Positions 51,410 through 60,558 of a stretch of 64,000 nucleotides of DNA are shown piece by piece. The stretch is from contig NZ_CP130319.1 of NCBI RefSeq assembly GCF_032271945.1, forward strand, positions 2,437,001 to 2,501,000. Reading direction: 5' to 3'. How positions within the stretch are numbered: position 1 is the first letter of the stretch; every line of letters starts with the position of its first letter. This stretch comes from Paenibacillus sp. MBLB1832 (GTDB lineage: Bacteria > Bacillota > Bacilli > Paenibacillales > NBRC-103111). The notes beneath the pieces were generated by a model. That model worked only from the letters and a program-made list of their open reading frames with translations, had not been told where the DNA came from and searched no databases. Both the position numbers and the translations under genes were made by a program.

Positions 51410-53110
51410 ATGAATGATCCTTCCAAGCCTCTGATGATTCAAAGTGATTTATCTGTTCTGCTCGAAACGCATCATCCCGAATTTGAAAAGCTCCAGGGCA
51501 AGCTGGCTAGATTTGCGGATTTAGTCAAAAGCCCGGAGCATCTCCATACATATCGCATTACCCCCTTATCGCTATGGCATGCCGCAGCGGCAGGAATGAA
51601 ATTGGAAGAAATGACGTCTTGCTTGCAACAGTATGCGAAATTTGGCGTACCGCCGTCTGTAATCAATCTCATTCGAAAATATACGAATCGTTACGGGCTT
51701 CTGCGTTTACTGCATGTGGGGGATGAACTCTTCTTAGTCAGTGATGATACCGTGGTGTTCAAGGAAATCCGTGCGCACGAATCGATTCAAAAATATGTAA
51801 TGGATACCCGTGGCGAACGGGCTATTGCTATTTCACCGCAGTATCGCGGGATTTTGAAGCAAGAACTGACCAAGCTGGGCTATCCCGTTGAAGACCTAGC
51901 GTCCTATCAGGAGGGTGAATTTCTCAAGATTGCATGGCGGGAGGAAGACCAAGTCGATGAACCTTTTCAACTTCGCGATTATCAAAAGCAAGCGGTAGAC
52001 GCCTTCGGGCAGGTGGGGCATGGCGGGAGCGGAGTGTTGGTGCTGCCTTGCGGAGCTGGAAAGACGATTGTCGGAATTGCTGCGATGGCTAAGGCGAGCT
52101 GCGCCACATTGATTCTGACTTCGAATGTGACATCGGTGAAGCAGTGGAAGCGGGAAATATTGAGTAAGACCGGCCTCACGAGCGATCAAGTTGGCGAATA
52201 TAACGGCTCTACGAAAGAGATTAAGCCGATTACGATCGCTACGTATCAAATCCTTACGCACCGCGGCAGCAAGGAGGGTGACTTCTCGCATTTGCGACTA
52301 TTTCGCGAGCGGGATTGGGGACTCATTATTTATGACGAAGTCCATTTGCTGCCTGCTCCCGTTTTTCGGGCAACAGCGGAGATCCAGGCGATTCGCAGAC
52401 TTGGGTTAACGGCGACGCTCATCCGTGAAGATGGTCTCGAAAGTGATGTGTTTTCGTTGGTCGGGCCTAAGAAATATGACATGGCTTGGAAACAGCTTGA
52501 AACCATGGGCTGGATCGCTAAAGTGACATGCCAAGAGGTGCGTGTGCCGCTCTCTGCCCCGGACCGTGACTTATATTGCGCTTCCAGCGCTAGGCATCAG
52601 TTCCGTCTTGCAGGGGAGAATGTGACTAAGCTGGCAGTCATTGATCACCTGCTCAAGCTTCATCCCGAAGAACCTACACTGATCATTGGTCAATATATTG
52701 ATCAATTGGAGCAGATCGCGGCACATACAGGTGCGCCAATGATTTGTGGTACGACTCCGCACGATCGGCGAGAGGAGCTCTATGAGCAATTCAAGAACGG
52801 CCAGCTTCCGCTGCTAATCGTGTCTAAGGTAGCTAACTTCGCCGTGGATCTACCTGATGCTGCGATTGCAATTCAGGTATCGGGAAGCTACGGGTCGAGG
52901 CAGGAGGAAGCCCAACGGCTAGGTCGAATCTTGCGGCCCAAGCGTCATGGCGATAATAAAGCTGTCTTCTACTCCTTGGTGAGTTCAGACACGAAGGAAC
53001 AGGATTTTGCTCTCAAGCGGCAGCTTTTTCTCATTGAACAAGGCTACCATTATGAAATCCAGACTTGGGATCCGTCTGCGAGCGGGGGAGGGGTACATCA
53101 TGAGATATGA
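51410..53110 (+). CDS. XPB/ERCC3-type SF2 DNA helicase
   Basis: A 566-residue SF2 helicase of the bacterial XPB group. The N-terminal domain (about residues 10-160; IQSDLSVLLETHHPEF, ARFADLVKSPEHLHTYRITPLSLW) is the XPB-associated domain also known from actinobacterial proteins. Motor motifs follow: Walker A LPCGAGKTIVG (about 213-222), II DEVH (about 309-312), III LTATLIREDG, and VI QRLGRILRPKR (about 501-511). Eukaryotic XPB opens DNA in transcription and repair; bacterial members unwind or translocate on DNA but their role is unclear. The start at 51410 gives a ten-base spacing to AAGGGAG. Its stop overlaps the next gene by 11 bases. Confidence 0.9.
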   Translation: MNDPSKPLMIQSDLSVLLETHHPEFEKLQGKLARFADLVKSPEHLHTYRITPLSLWHAAAAGMKLEEMTSCLQQYAKFGVPPSVINLIRKYTNRYGLLRLLHVGDELFLVSDDTVVFKEIRAHESIQKYVMDTRGERAIAISPQYRGILKQELTKLGYPVEDLASYQEGEFLKIAWREEDQVDEPFQLRDYQKQAVDAFGQVGHGGSGVLVLPCGAGKTIVGIAAMAKASCATLILTSNVTSVKQWKREILSKTGLTSDQVGEYNGSTKEIKPITIATYQILTHRGSKEGDFSHLRLFRERDWGLIIYDEVHLLPAPVFRATAEIQAIRRLGLTATLIREDGLESDVFSLVGPKKYDMAWKQLETMGWIAKVTCQEVRVPLSAPDRDLYCASSARHQFRLAGENVTKLAVIDHLLKLHPEEPTLIIGQYIDQLEQIAAHTGAPMICGTTPHDRREELYEQFKNGQLPLLIVSKVANFAVDLPDAAIAIQVSGSYGSRQEEAQRLGRILRPKRHGDNKAVFYSLVSSDTKEQDFALKRQLFLIEQGYHYEIQTWDPSASGGGVHHEI

Positions 53111-55139
53111 GCAAATTGAGAGAAAAATGCCGCATGCTTGGAGGCAGCTGATCGTCACACAGAGTTGGTGCGCAAATCTGCATCAAGCTGACAAATCTTT
53201 GGCAGACTTGCTAACGACGCCTGACAAATTGGCCATGCTGCTTGAAGTACTTACGTCGAATGAGAGAAAAACACTTCAGCTCGTTATGTCAAGCTTCGGT
53301 TGTATGCCTTTTACGGCAGAGAAATTGGAGAGGGAAGCTGCGCTCTCCTTATCAGGCGCTCAAGTGAGCTTAAGCCTGCTAGGGCTTCGCCGCTATGGGA
53401 TTCTTGTTGGTTTTCGCAAATCATGGGGAGATCAATTGTTCATTCTGCCAGAGGATGCTTTTGATGCATGGCAAGCGCTCTTGTTTCCAACTTGCTTATT
53501 GCAAAGCGGTGTTACCGAGATTGAATTAGGGAGTCATGGTGACTTTGATGCCAGTATGACGTACTCAAGAGGATTGGCGCAGGAACTGTTTCACTTTCTA
53601 GAAAGCTGTTCACGTCAGTCGGTGCTTCCTTTAACGAATAAAGGTACCCTCCATAAGAAGCAACTGAGTAAACTGACTGAACATGTGAGCTTGCCGGGCA
53701 CGATTTTGTCACGTTCTGGACTGAAATATGCATTTATGGACGTGTATGATGAACCCGCGGCGTTTCTACTTGAAATCGCGATTCGAATGGGCTTTCTATA
53801 TAAGAATGAGCAGGGGGACCGCTTTCTGCTTCATGAAGATAGTCTTCGCAGGTGGCTGCACGGTTCATTTGTGGAGCAACAAGGGCAGCTCTACGACATT
53901 TGGCGGGGGATGATGAGTCCTGCATTTGTTTGGCTGCAGCATGCGATGGCTCTCATGGAACGTACAGTGGATGAGCGTTGGTATTCCGTGAATGAACTGC
54001 TTCAAGTGATTCATGAGGGATGTTCGAGTTCAAGCGGATATCAGCAAATAGAGGACACGGTCCTTCGTGAGGAATTGATGGCATCTTGGTTGTCGCCTTT
54101 GGGAGATTTTCGTTTCGTTGAACTGACTAGAGGCGTAAATCAAGAGATTTGGTTTCGTTGGCTGATTAAGCTTAAGCCTCGTCAGCCCGAAAAAGAGCTA
54201 GCTATAGTATCTGGTCAACGTGAACAGAGTCCACCGTCGATGTATGTTCAGCCTGATTTTGAAATACTAATAACGCCAGATGCCACGCTTCATACGGAGT
54301 GGGAGATCGCGGCTTTTGCTGATCTGATTAGCTCTGATGGGGTGAGGATGTATCGCTTAACCAAAGAAAGCTTTCAACGTGCACTCGATCTGGGCTGGGC
54401 TAGCACCGATGTCATTCGCATTTTGCAAGCTCATGCGTATTATGACATTCCTTCTGGTTTTATTTTAACGTTGCAGCAGTGGGAGGAGCAGAAAGACAAG
54501 CTATATATCGAGGACGTGACCCTGCTCCGCTGCAAGTCAGTCGAAATCGCGGACGCTTTGCTTCGCCATGAGAAATGCCGTTCCTATTTAGGGGAGCGCA
54601 TTGGAGAGTCATCTTTTATCGTTCCGCAAGCCTCTCTTAAACATGTAACGAAATGTCTAGAGTCGATGGGCTTCCATCCTAATGCCAAGCGACAACCTAA
54701 ACCCAATCAAACTGGCGATGCAGCACGGAGTCCGATAAATGCCACCGCTTCTTGCGAGCCTACTTCTGCGCTAGATCCGATCGCTGGGCCGTGCTACTCG
54801 AGGGATACAATTGCCATCTATGACATCGATCCGCATCTGCCGCGTCAAGAGGACTTGTATCCCAACATGGCGCACATTCCCGCGAGCTGGATTCAGGAGT
54901 TTCGAGACTATCACCCTTCCACACGGAAGGATATGATTCGGAAAGCTATTGAGTGGCGAAGCTTACTCCAAGTTAGGAAAGAAGGACGTGATTGCTTCAT
55001 CATTCCTCGGATGGTACGGGAAGAACGGTCAGGTTGGATGCTCGAAGGTTGGGAACACTATCGAGAGATTTCACTTCGGGAGGATGAGTGGAACGAGATG
55101 AAGATCATTTTACCAGGCATCAACGACGGAGCCTTGTGA
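53100..55139 (+). CDS. XPB-partner protein with helicase-associated domain
   Basis: A 679-residue protein translationally coupled to the helicase (start at 53100 within the helicase end, with GGGGGAGGGG before it). Residues 1-380 are mostly helical with winged-helix-like stretches. Residues about 382-535 (VQPDFEILI, AAFADLISSDGVRMYRLTKESF) repeat the N-terminal domain of the helicase itself. There are no ATPase motifs. A low-complexity linker (about 540-575) precedes a C-terminal domain of about 100 residues with a WYL-like or small beta flavour (WRSLLQVRKEGRDCFIIPRMVR). Actinobacteria carry a comparable helicase-associated protein beside XPB. It probably acts in a complex with the helicase. 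Confidence 0.78.
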   Translation: MRYEQIERKMPHAWRQLIVTQSWCANLHQADKSLADLLTTPDKLAMLLEVLTSNERKTLQLVMSSFGCMPFTAEKLEREAALSLSGAQVSLSLLGLRRYGILVGFRKSWGDQLFILPEDAFDAWQALLFPTCLLQSGVTEIELGSHGDFDASMTYSRGLAQELFHFLESCSRQSVLPLTNKGTLHKKQLSKLTEHVSLPGTILSRSGLKYAFMDVYDEPAAFLLEIAIRMGFLYKNEQGDRFLLHEDSLRRWLHGSFVEQQGQLYDIWRGMMSPAFVWLQHAMALMERTVDERWYSVNELLQVIHEGCSSSSGYQQIEDTVLREELMASWLSPLGDFRFVELTRGVNQEIWFRWLIKLKPRQPEKELAIVSGQREQSPPSMYVQPDFEILITPDATLHTEWEIAAFADLISSDGVRMYRLTKESFQRALDLGWASTDVIRILQAHAYYDIPSGFILTLQQWEEQKDKLYIEDVTLLRCKSVEIADALLRHEKCRSYLGERIGESSFIVPQASLKHVTKCLESMGFHPNAKRQPKPNQTGDAARSPINATASCEPTSALDPIAGPCYSRDTIAIYDIDPHLPRQEDLYPNMAHIPASWIQEFRDYHPSTRKDMIRKAIEWRSLLQVRKEGRDCFIIPRMVREERSGWMLEGWEHYREISLREDEWNEMKIILPGINDGAL

Positions 55140-55219
55140 GAAAAGGAAGAAACTCTTCGCAAACTGTGATATGATAGTGGTGTTATAGACTTTTTTGAGA
55201 GAAGGATGGGGTTGTCGTA

Positions 55220-55669
55220 ATGTTGCAAACGATGGAAAGCGAAACACTGGATATGTCGGCCATCCTCATGCAGGCCTATGACATGGGGGACATGATTAAT
55301 TCTTCTGCGGAAGTTGCAGAGTATTTATATTGGAAGACGGCTGTGGAGAACAGTGCGGAAGTAAAAGATTTGCTGGCAGTATTTGCTAGGAAGAAAGATG
55401 CTTTCGAGGAGTGCGAGCGATTCGGACATTATCATCCGAGCTATCACGACGCGCTGGCGGAAGTGAATGCAGTTCAAGAGAAGCTGCACGCGGTGGAGGC
55501 AGTCCGCAAGTTCAAAGAGGCGGAAGATCGCCTAGACGATTTGTTGTTTACCGTTTCAACGACGATTGCTCACGCGGTATCGGATTCCATCAAAGTGCCT
55601 AGCAACAATCCTTTGCCAACCGGCAAAGGCTGCAGCTCCGGTGGAAGCTGCAGCGGGAATTGCGGTTAA
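55220..55669 (+). CDS. ylbF: YlbF (RicF)-family regulator with C-terminal Cys cluster
   Basis: A 149-residue helical protein homologous to B. subtilis YlbF/RicF, which with RicA and RicT guides RNase Y processing and affects biofilm, competence and sporulation. The matching core is ERFGHYHPSYHDALAEV and VRKFKEAEDRLDDLLFTVS. The C-terminal tail GCSSGGSCSGNCG keeps C138, C144 and C148, consistent with Fe-S ligands described for the Ric complex. AGAAGGATGGGG precedes the start. ylbG, its usual neighbour, is 1.1 kb on, beyond an asparaginase gene. Confidence 0.92.
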   Translation: MLQTMESETLDMSAILMQAYDMGDMINSSAEVAEYLYWKTAVENSAEVKDLLAVFARKKDAFEECERFGHYHPSYHDALAEVNAVQEKLHAVEAVRKFKEAEDRLDDLLFTVSTTIAHAVSDSIKVPSNNPLPTGKGCSSGGSCSGNCG

Positions 55670-55716
55670 CACGAAATATTAGTTCAAAAAGTCGGGTTTT
55701 CACCACCGAGAAACTA

Positions 55717-56721
55717 CTATAAGGAGAAATCGGGGAGGATGCGTCCTACCTCGGTTCCTTGCCAGTTATGGACAGTAGGCGTATGGAAGGCTGCCAGCTG
55801 ATGGACTTCATCTTCTGTCAGCAGTGCGAGCTGTTTTAACGCTTCAATGACCGCAGGATATAGGGCACGCAGATTGCCGTCTTCCACTTTAAGGACGAAG
55901 CCGAGCGCTTGATCGGGAACGGACAGTGCGAAGATGCCTTCTGCTCCCATTTTCCCGATGATCCGTCCTTGCGTGACATGGATAAGTTGCGTATCGAAGC
56001 GATCGTTTCCTGCGAGATATTCTGGATATTTTCTAACCGCATTGACAATTCTCTGGCAAGCGTTTGCACGCTCACTGGATAGTTCATCGGGCTGGCCTAG
56101 TCGGGCAAAGGCTAGAGCGAGACGATCGATCGTCATGCCGAATACGGGCACGCCGCAGCCATCGATGCCTAGCTCCATTTGCTCTTTAGGTACGCCTGAC
56201 ATGGCGCTTACGGCATCCAGCATTAACTGCTGAACAGGATGCTCAGGGCTCATGTAATGCTCAGGCGAGGCGCCTAGATGAGCACTCAGCGCGAGCATAC
56301 CCGAATGTTTGCCCGAGCAATTGTTGTGCAGCGTAGAAGGGGCTTCGCCTCGATCACGCATCGCTTGCGCGGTCTGCGCGTGATATGGCTCATGTGCACC
56401 GCATTGCAGGTGCATCGAATGATACCCCAGCTTGCCCAAGATGCTGTGGGCTGCGCTGACATGATCCGCTTCCCCGTTATGGGAAGCGCAACACAGGGCA
56501 ATTTCGGCCTCCGTTAGGCCGAAATGATCAGCGGCGCCGGATTCAATTACCGGCAGCGCCTGTATCAACTTCGCCGTCGAGCGGGCGAAGGTCAAGAATT
56601 GCGGATCGCCTGCGCGATGCAGCAGCGCTCCGCGGGTGTCCACAACAGCGAGGTGGACACGGTGTATGCTTTCCGTAATAGCGCCGCGGGTTACGCGGAC
56701 AATGGCGTCTGAGGGCTTCAT
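55717..56721 (-). CDS. Rhizobial-type (ReAV-like) L-asparaginase
   Basis: A 334-residue member of the asparaginase II (PF06089) family, which hydrolyses L-asparagine to aspartate and ammonia using a serine-lysine arrangement and a zinc ion unlike the E. coli enzymes. Reported ReAV residues fall at the same numbers here: S48 and K51 (RSTAK), S80 (CASHNGE), C135 and K138 (NNCSGKHSG) and C189 (GIDGCGVP). No signal peptide is present, so it should be cytoplasmic. It is transcribed against ylbF and ylbG, between which it sits. The gene is relatively GC-rich, but this alone does not prove transfer. Confidence 0.9.
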   Translation of the reverse strand: MKPSDAIVRVTRGAITESIHRVHLAVVDTRGALLHRAGDPQFLTFARSTAKLIQALPVIESGAADHFGLTEAEIALCCASHNGEADHVSAAHSILGKLGYHSMHLQCGAHEPYHAQTAQAMRDRGEAPSTLHNNCSGKHSGMLALSAHLGASPEHYMSPEHPVQQLMLDAVSAMSGVPKEQMELGIDGCGVPVFGMTIDRLALAFARLGQPDELSSERANACQRIVNAVRKYPEYLAGNDRFDTQLIHVTQGRIIGKMGAEGIFALSVPDQALGFVLKVEDGNLRALYPAVIEALKQLALLTEDEVHQLAAFHTPTVHNWQGTEVGRILPDFSL

Positions 56722-56768
56722 GTTGTGAGATCACTCCATACTAGGATTAATGAAAAGAGGTTGCAATC

Positions 56769-57032
56769 ATGATGATTGAGCGTAGCGGATTAATCATTTG
56801 GGTTAACGATATCAAAGCTGCCAGAAATTTGGAGCGTTTCGGTTCCCTTCATTACATATCGAAGAAAATGAATTACGCCGTCTTATATACCCACGCAAGT
56901 AAAGTGGAGGAGACGACACGCAGCCTCTTGAAGCTGCCTTATGTGAAGAAAGTGGAGAAATCGTATCGCAACGAAATTAAAACCGAATACAGCAGTGACG
57001 TTCCTGACAAGACAAGATTTTACACGCTTTAG
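56769..57032 (+). CDS. ylbG: YlbG family protein (DUF2129)
   Basis: An 87-residue single-domain protein of the YlbG family: ERSGLIIWVNDIKAARNLERFGSLHYIS, then VLYTHASKVEETTRSLLKLPYVKKVEKS. Function is unknown; the family is conserved in Bacillales next to ylbF and often rsmD. AAGAGGTTGC precedes the first of two ATGs. A small terminator follows. Confidence 0.92.
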   Translation: MMIERSGLIIWVNDIKAARNLERFGSLHYISKKMNYAVLYTHASKVEETTRSLLKLPYVKKVEKSYRNEIKTEYSSDVPDKTRFYTL

Positions 57033-57050
57033 GGCTAATGTGCAAAATGG

Positions 57051-57080
57051 GAAGCTTCGTGAGAAGCTTTTTTGTTTTTT
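57051..57080 (+). terminator. Rho-independent terminator
   Basis: GAAGCTTC(GTG)AGAAGCTTTT: stem AAGCTT/AAGCTT with flanking pairs and T6, after ylbG. Confidence 0.75.
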
Positions 57081-57277
57081 ATCTGATTTATCACCAGACG
57101 AGATTAAGTTTTCTTAATTTTCCGATAATTAGGTATAGTTTGCTGTCTTCATAAATACTTATTAATAATTTTATATATTCTTCCATGGGAAAAAAAGTTA
57201 TAATACAGTAAAATATAACTTACATACTACTATGGATAGGCAATTAGTCCTATTTTAATAAGGAAGGGGTTGTGATC

Positions 57278-57715
57278 ATGAAGGATAAGGTTATGGGGAG
57301 ATGGAGTACGTATGAACCGTTCTTCGTAGAGCTAGGGGATAAGCGGGTAGCGGATATCGTGATCACGAATCATGCCAAGCTGAGATGGACAGATCGTATT
57401 TCGAGCAGTAACAATTCAATTGAAGAAATTTGCGCTTTTCTGTGGGAAAAGCTTAAAAATAATAACATGGTTCCTTATTACAGAAATGAAGAAGATGTGT
57501 ATTTGATTGATGATGATCTCGTTGTGGTCGCTGAATTCTCCCATTTGGAGCACGAAACCGATCTTGTCGGTAATCCGTTGCACAAAATGATTATCGTCAC
57601 CTTTCTTGGCAAAATGTCAGAGACGATGGAATTGCGCGATTTGAAATCGTACTATTCCTGGCTGCGGCATTCCCGTCGCATGACGTTGATCAAAAATAGT
57701 CGCAAGCGTCGCTAA
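57278..57715 (+). CDS. Conserved hypothetical protein
   Basis: A 145-residue soluble protein I do not recognise. The middle has a pattern of strands with conserved-looking polar residues (ITNHAKLRWTDRISSS, DDDLVVVAEFSHLEHETDLVGNPLHKMIIVTFLGKM), suggestive of a small alpha/beta fold with an H-x-K-x-R-W motif near residue 35. The C-terminus is strongly basic (RHSRRMTLIKNSRKRR), which might contact nucleic acid. The start at 57278 follows AAGGGG by eight bases. An AT-rich 245-base region precedes it. Confidence 0.65.
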   Translation: MKDKVMGRWSTYEPFFVELGDKRVADIVITNHAKLRWTDRISSSNNSIEEICAFLWEKLKNNNMVPYYRNEEDVYLIDDDLVVVAEFSHLEHETDLVGNPLHKMIIVTFLGKMSETMELRDLKSYYSWLRHSRRMTLIKNSRKRR

Positions 57716-57725
57716 TTCATTACAA

Positions 57726-57763
57726 TGAGTAGGGTATGTCTGTGGCAGACATACTCTTTTTTG
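57726..57763 (+). terminator. Rho-independent terminator
   Basis: GTATGTCTG pairs with CAGACATAC around TGG, followed by T-rich sequence. Confidence 0.9.
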
Positions 57764-57822
57764 TGTTTAATGGACTGATCGCGCTTCATTTCATATAATG
57801 GAACAAAGAGAGGCGGTCAATC

Positions 57823-58734
57823 ATGGCACTGAATTTTCATCAATTGCACATTTTCTACACGGTTGCAGAAAAAGGAAGTTTCTCGCACGCTGCTGGTGCG
57901 TTACATATGACACAGCCTGCTGTGACGATGCAGGTACAATCGCTTGAAGATTATTTTGGTGTTAAGCTATTCCACCGAAGCACGAAGAAGATTGAGTTAT
58001 CTGAGGCTGGACGGGCATTGTTACCCTTCGCCAAGAGCAGTATTGAACTCATCCGCGACACCGATGTCGCCATGTCGAAATTTACGATGATGATCGAAGG
58101 ACGGCTGCAATTGGGGGCCAGTTTGACGATGGGCGAATATATTTTGCCGCGGCTTCTAGGCCCTTTCAGCAAGGACTACCCGAACATTTCGGTGTCGATG
58201 AAAGTGATGAATACGACCCAAATTCTAGATGAAGTGCTTAGCCATCAACTTAACTTCGGCCTTGTCGAAGCGCCTATTCATCATCCTGATGTGCACACAG
58301 AAGCGATTCTTAGCGACGAGCTGCGCCTCATTGTTCCATCGGATCATCCGCTTGCGGACGTAGAAGTGGTTACGTTAGAGGAGATGTTGAAGTATCCATT
58401 TGTACTGCGTGAACAGGGTTCAGGAACGAGAAGGGTCATGGAAGAAGAATTCGCGCGCTGTAACATGGATTGTTCTACGATGAAGATCGTGATGGAGTTG
58501 GGCAGCACAGGTGCAATTAAGTCGGCTGTCGAAGCGGGGCTGGGTATTTCGATCTTGTCACAATCGTCCGTGAAGCATGAGGTGACGTTAGGTCTCTTCA
58601 AAGTGAAGAAAATTGAGAATATTGTTTTTGAACGCAGTTTTTATGCGATTTACTTGAATTCGACATTGCTGCCGATTTCGGCGGTTAGTTTTATGACCTT
58701 TTTGAGACAAGAGAATTTAAGTCGCTTTCTTTAA
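57823..58734 (+). CDS. LysR-family transcriptional regulator (CysL/CysB-like group)
   Basis: A 303-residue LysR regulator with N-terminal HTH (FHQLHIFYTVAEKGSFSHAAGALHMTQPAVTMQVQSLE, residues 5-42) and an effector domain. The VPSDHPLADVEVVTLEEMLKYPFVLREQGSGTRRVMEE segment is typical of the CysL-like Firmicutes group, some of whose members control sulfur or selenium metabolism; no such target is adjacent. AGAGGCGG precedes the ATG. The next gene starts 26 bases on and may be cotranscribed. Confidence 0.9.
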   Translation: MALNFHQLHIFYTVAEKGSFSHAAGALHMTQPAVTMQVQSLEDYFGVKLFHRSTKKIELSEAGRALLPFAKSSIELIRDTDVAMSKFTMMIEGRLQLGASLTMGEYILPRLLGPFSKDYPNISVSMKVMNTTQILDEVLSHQLNFGLVEAPIHHPDVHTEAILSDELRLIVPSDHPLADVEVVTLEEMLKYPFVLREQGSGTRRVMEEEFARCNMDCSTMKIVMELGSTGAIKSAVEAGLGISILSQSSVKHEVTLGLFKVKKIENIVFERSFYAIYLNSTLLPISAVSFMTFLRQENLSRFL

Positions 58735-58760
58735 AATGTTAAGGAAAAGAAGGGATTGCC

Positions 58761-59624
58761 ATGGAGAATCATTTGCAGGCGGATTTACATACACATACAA
58801 CGGCGTCGGACGGCACACAATCGCCCAGAGCGAATGTACAAATGGCCGTTGATGCGGGTCTAGGCGCGATAGCGATTACCGATCATGACACCATCTCTGG
58901 TGTTGCTGAAGCACTTGCGGCGGGAGCTGAACTAGGGATCGTCGTCGTTCCTGGTGTTGAAATTTCAACGGTAGCCGGCGGTCAAGACATACACGTGCTT
59001 GGTTATTATGTCGACATCTCCGATGAAACCTTCTTGGGGCGGCTGGCATCCTTACGCGATACGCGAGATACGCGCAATGAGATGATCGTTGCCAAGCTGC
59101 AGGAGCTCGGGATGGAGATCACGATGGAGGACGTACATAAGGAAGTCGCTAATGTGAAGCGAAAAGGCGACACAGTAGGCCGGCCGCATATTGCTGCGGT
59201 GCTCTTGAATAAAGGCTATGTAAGCTCCATTACGGAAGCCTTTGACCGTTATTTGGCGACAGGTGCCGCGGCTTATGCGAATCCACCACGTATCGAGCCA
59301 GCGACGGCCATTGCGTGGATCCACGAAGCTGGCGGCAGCGCTGTGCTTGCACATCCTGGTATTTATCAGAATGATGCACTTGTAGAGGCAATTACGCTGC
59401 AGGGGCTTGATGGTATTGAAGTGTATCATGCGGACCATTCGCCAGAGGAAGAAGAGAAATATCGTCTTCTAGCCGAGAGCAAAGGGCTTCTCATGACAGC
59501 TGGCTCCGATTTCCATGGCGAACGTGAAGGTGTCACCTTCCACGGCGCCATCGGTTCCAAACGGATTGGCATGGATGTGCTTGCGCAGTTACGTATAAGC
59601 CCACAGAAGGAGGAGCAGGTGTGA
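58761..59624 (+). CDS. PHP-domain phosphoesterase (YciV/TrpH-like)
   Basis: A 287-residue PHP metallophosphoesterase. Metal ligands are in DLHTHTTASDGTQSP (residues 8-22), ITDHDTISG (about 38-46), the Glu of VPGVEIS (about 62-68), HPGIYQND (about 195), and SDFHGE (about 254) near the C-terminus. Homologues hydrolyse 3',5'-nucleoside bisphosphates or trim RNA 5' ends (RNase AM). The gene's stop overlaps the galU start by four bases. The start follows AGAAGGG. Confidence 0.9.
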   Translation: MENHLQADLHTHTTASDGTQSPRANVQMAVDAGLGAIAITDHDTISGVAEALAAGAELGIVVVPGVEISTVAGGQDIHVLGYYVDISDETFLGRLASLRDTRDTRNEMIVAKLQELGMEITMEDVHKEVANVKRKGDTVGRPHIAAVLLNKGYVSSITEAFDRYLATGAAAYANPPRIEPATAIAWIHEAGGSAVLAHPGIYQNDALVEAITLQGLDGIEVYHADHSPEEEEKYRLLAESKGLLMTAGSDFHGEREGVTFHGAIGSKRIGMDVLAQLRISPQKEEQV

Positions 59625-60502
59625 AAAAAATTCGCAAAGCGATCATCCCTGCCGCAGGGCTGGGCACTCGCTTTTTACCCGCAACGAAAGCGCAGCCGAA
59701 GGAAATGCTGCCGATCGTAGATAAGCCAGCTATCCAGTATATTGTGGAAGAAGCGATCGAGTCCGGCATTGAAGATATCATTATCGTCACAGGACGGAAT
59801 AAACGGGCAATCGAAGATCATTTCGATAAATCCGTTGAGTTAGAAATGATGCTTGAAGAAAAAGGAAGCACCCAGCTGCTCGAAATCGTGCAGTCGGTCT
59901 CTAATCTGGCTGATGTCCACTACATTCGTCAGAAACAGCCGCTTGGTCTCGGTCATGCCATTCTATGTGCGCGTAAATTCATTGGGGACGAGCCCTTCGC
60001 CGTGTTGTTGGGGGATGACATTCTGCAATCCTCGCCGCCAGGGCTCAAGCAAATGATGAACATTTATGAGCAGACGGAAACGTCCGTCATTGCTGTGCAG
60101 GAAGTGCCTTGGGCGGATGTAAGCAAATACGGGATTATCTCGCCAGCAACAGAACATCACAACTATCGTTTAATCGAGGATTTGGTTGAGAAGCCAGATC
60201 GCGAGCAGGCTCCTTCGAATCTAGCTGTCATTGGACGTTATATTATTATGCCTGACATATTCCGCATTTTGGAACGGCAGGAACCTGGCCGCGGCGGTGA
60301 AATTCAATTGACCGATGCGCTGCGTGTGCTCAATCGCGAGCAGCAAATGGCTGCCTATTTGATGCAGGCGAAGCGTTATGATGTGGGAGACAAGATGGGG
60401 TACATTGAAGCAACGATCGAGCTTGCGCTTCAGCGTCCTGATCTGCAAGATCAAGTGAAGGCCTATTTACTTTCATTAATTGAACAGTGGGACAGGAAAT
60501 AG
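59621..60502 (+). CDS. galU: UTP-glucose-1-phosphate uridylyltransferase
   Basis: A 293-residue nucleotidyltransferase that makes UDP-glucose for teichoic acid, glycolipid and exopolysaccharide synthesis. Signature motifs: AAGLGTRFLPATKAQPKEMLPI (nucleotide binding, about residues 11-32), LGLGHAILCAR, GDDILQS, and GGEIQLTDAL near residue 227. The sequence is of the Bacillus GtaB/YngB type. The start is a GTG overlapping the PHP stop; AAGGAGGAGC lies upstream. A terminator follows. Confidence 0.95.
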   Translation: MKKIRKAIIPAAGLGTRFLPATKAQPKEMLPIVDKPAIQYIVEEAIESGIEDIIIVTGRNKRAIEDHFDKSVELEMMLEEKGSTQLLEIVQSVSNLADVHYIRQKQPLGLGHAILCARKFIGDEPFAVLLGDDILQSSPPGLKQMMNIYEQTETSVIAVQEVPWADVSKYGIISPATEHHNYRLIEDLVEKPDREQAPSNLAVIGRYIIMPDIFRILERQEPGRGGEIQLTDALRVLNREQQMAAYLMQAKRYDVGDKMGYIEATIELALQRPDLQDQVKAYLLSLIEQWDRK

Positions 60503-60511
60503 ACAACGTCC

Positions 60512-60550
60512 AAAGAGCGCACAGCCCAAATAGCTGTTGCGCTCTTTTTT
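60512..60550. terminator. Bidirectional terminator between galU and rqcH
   Basis: AAAGAGCGCA pairs with TGCGCTCTTT, with ACAGC/GCTGT inside and T6 after. Confidence 0.9.
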
Positions 60551-60558
60551 ACATAAGT

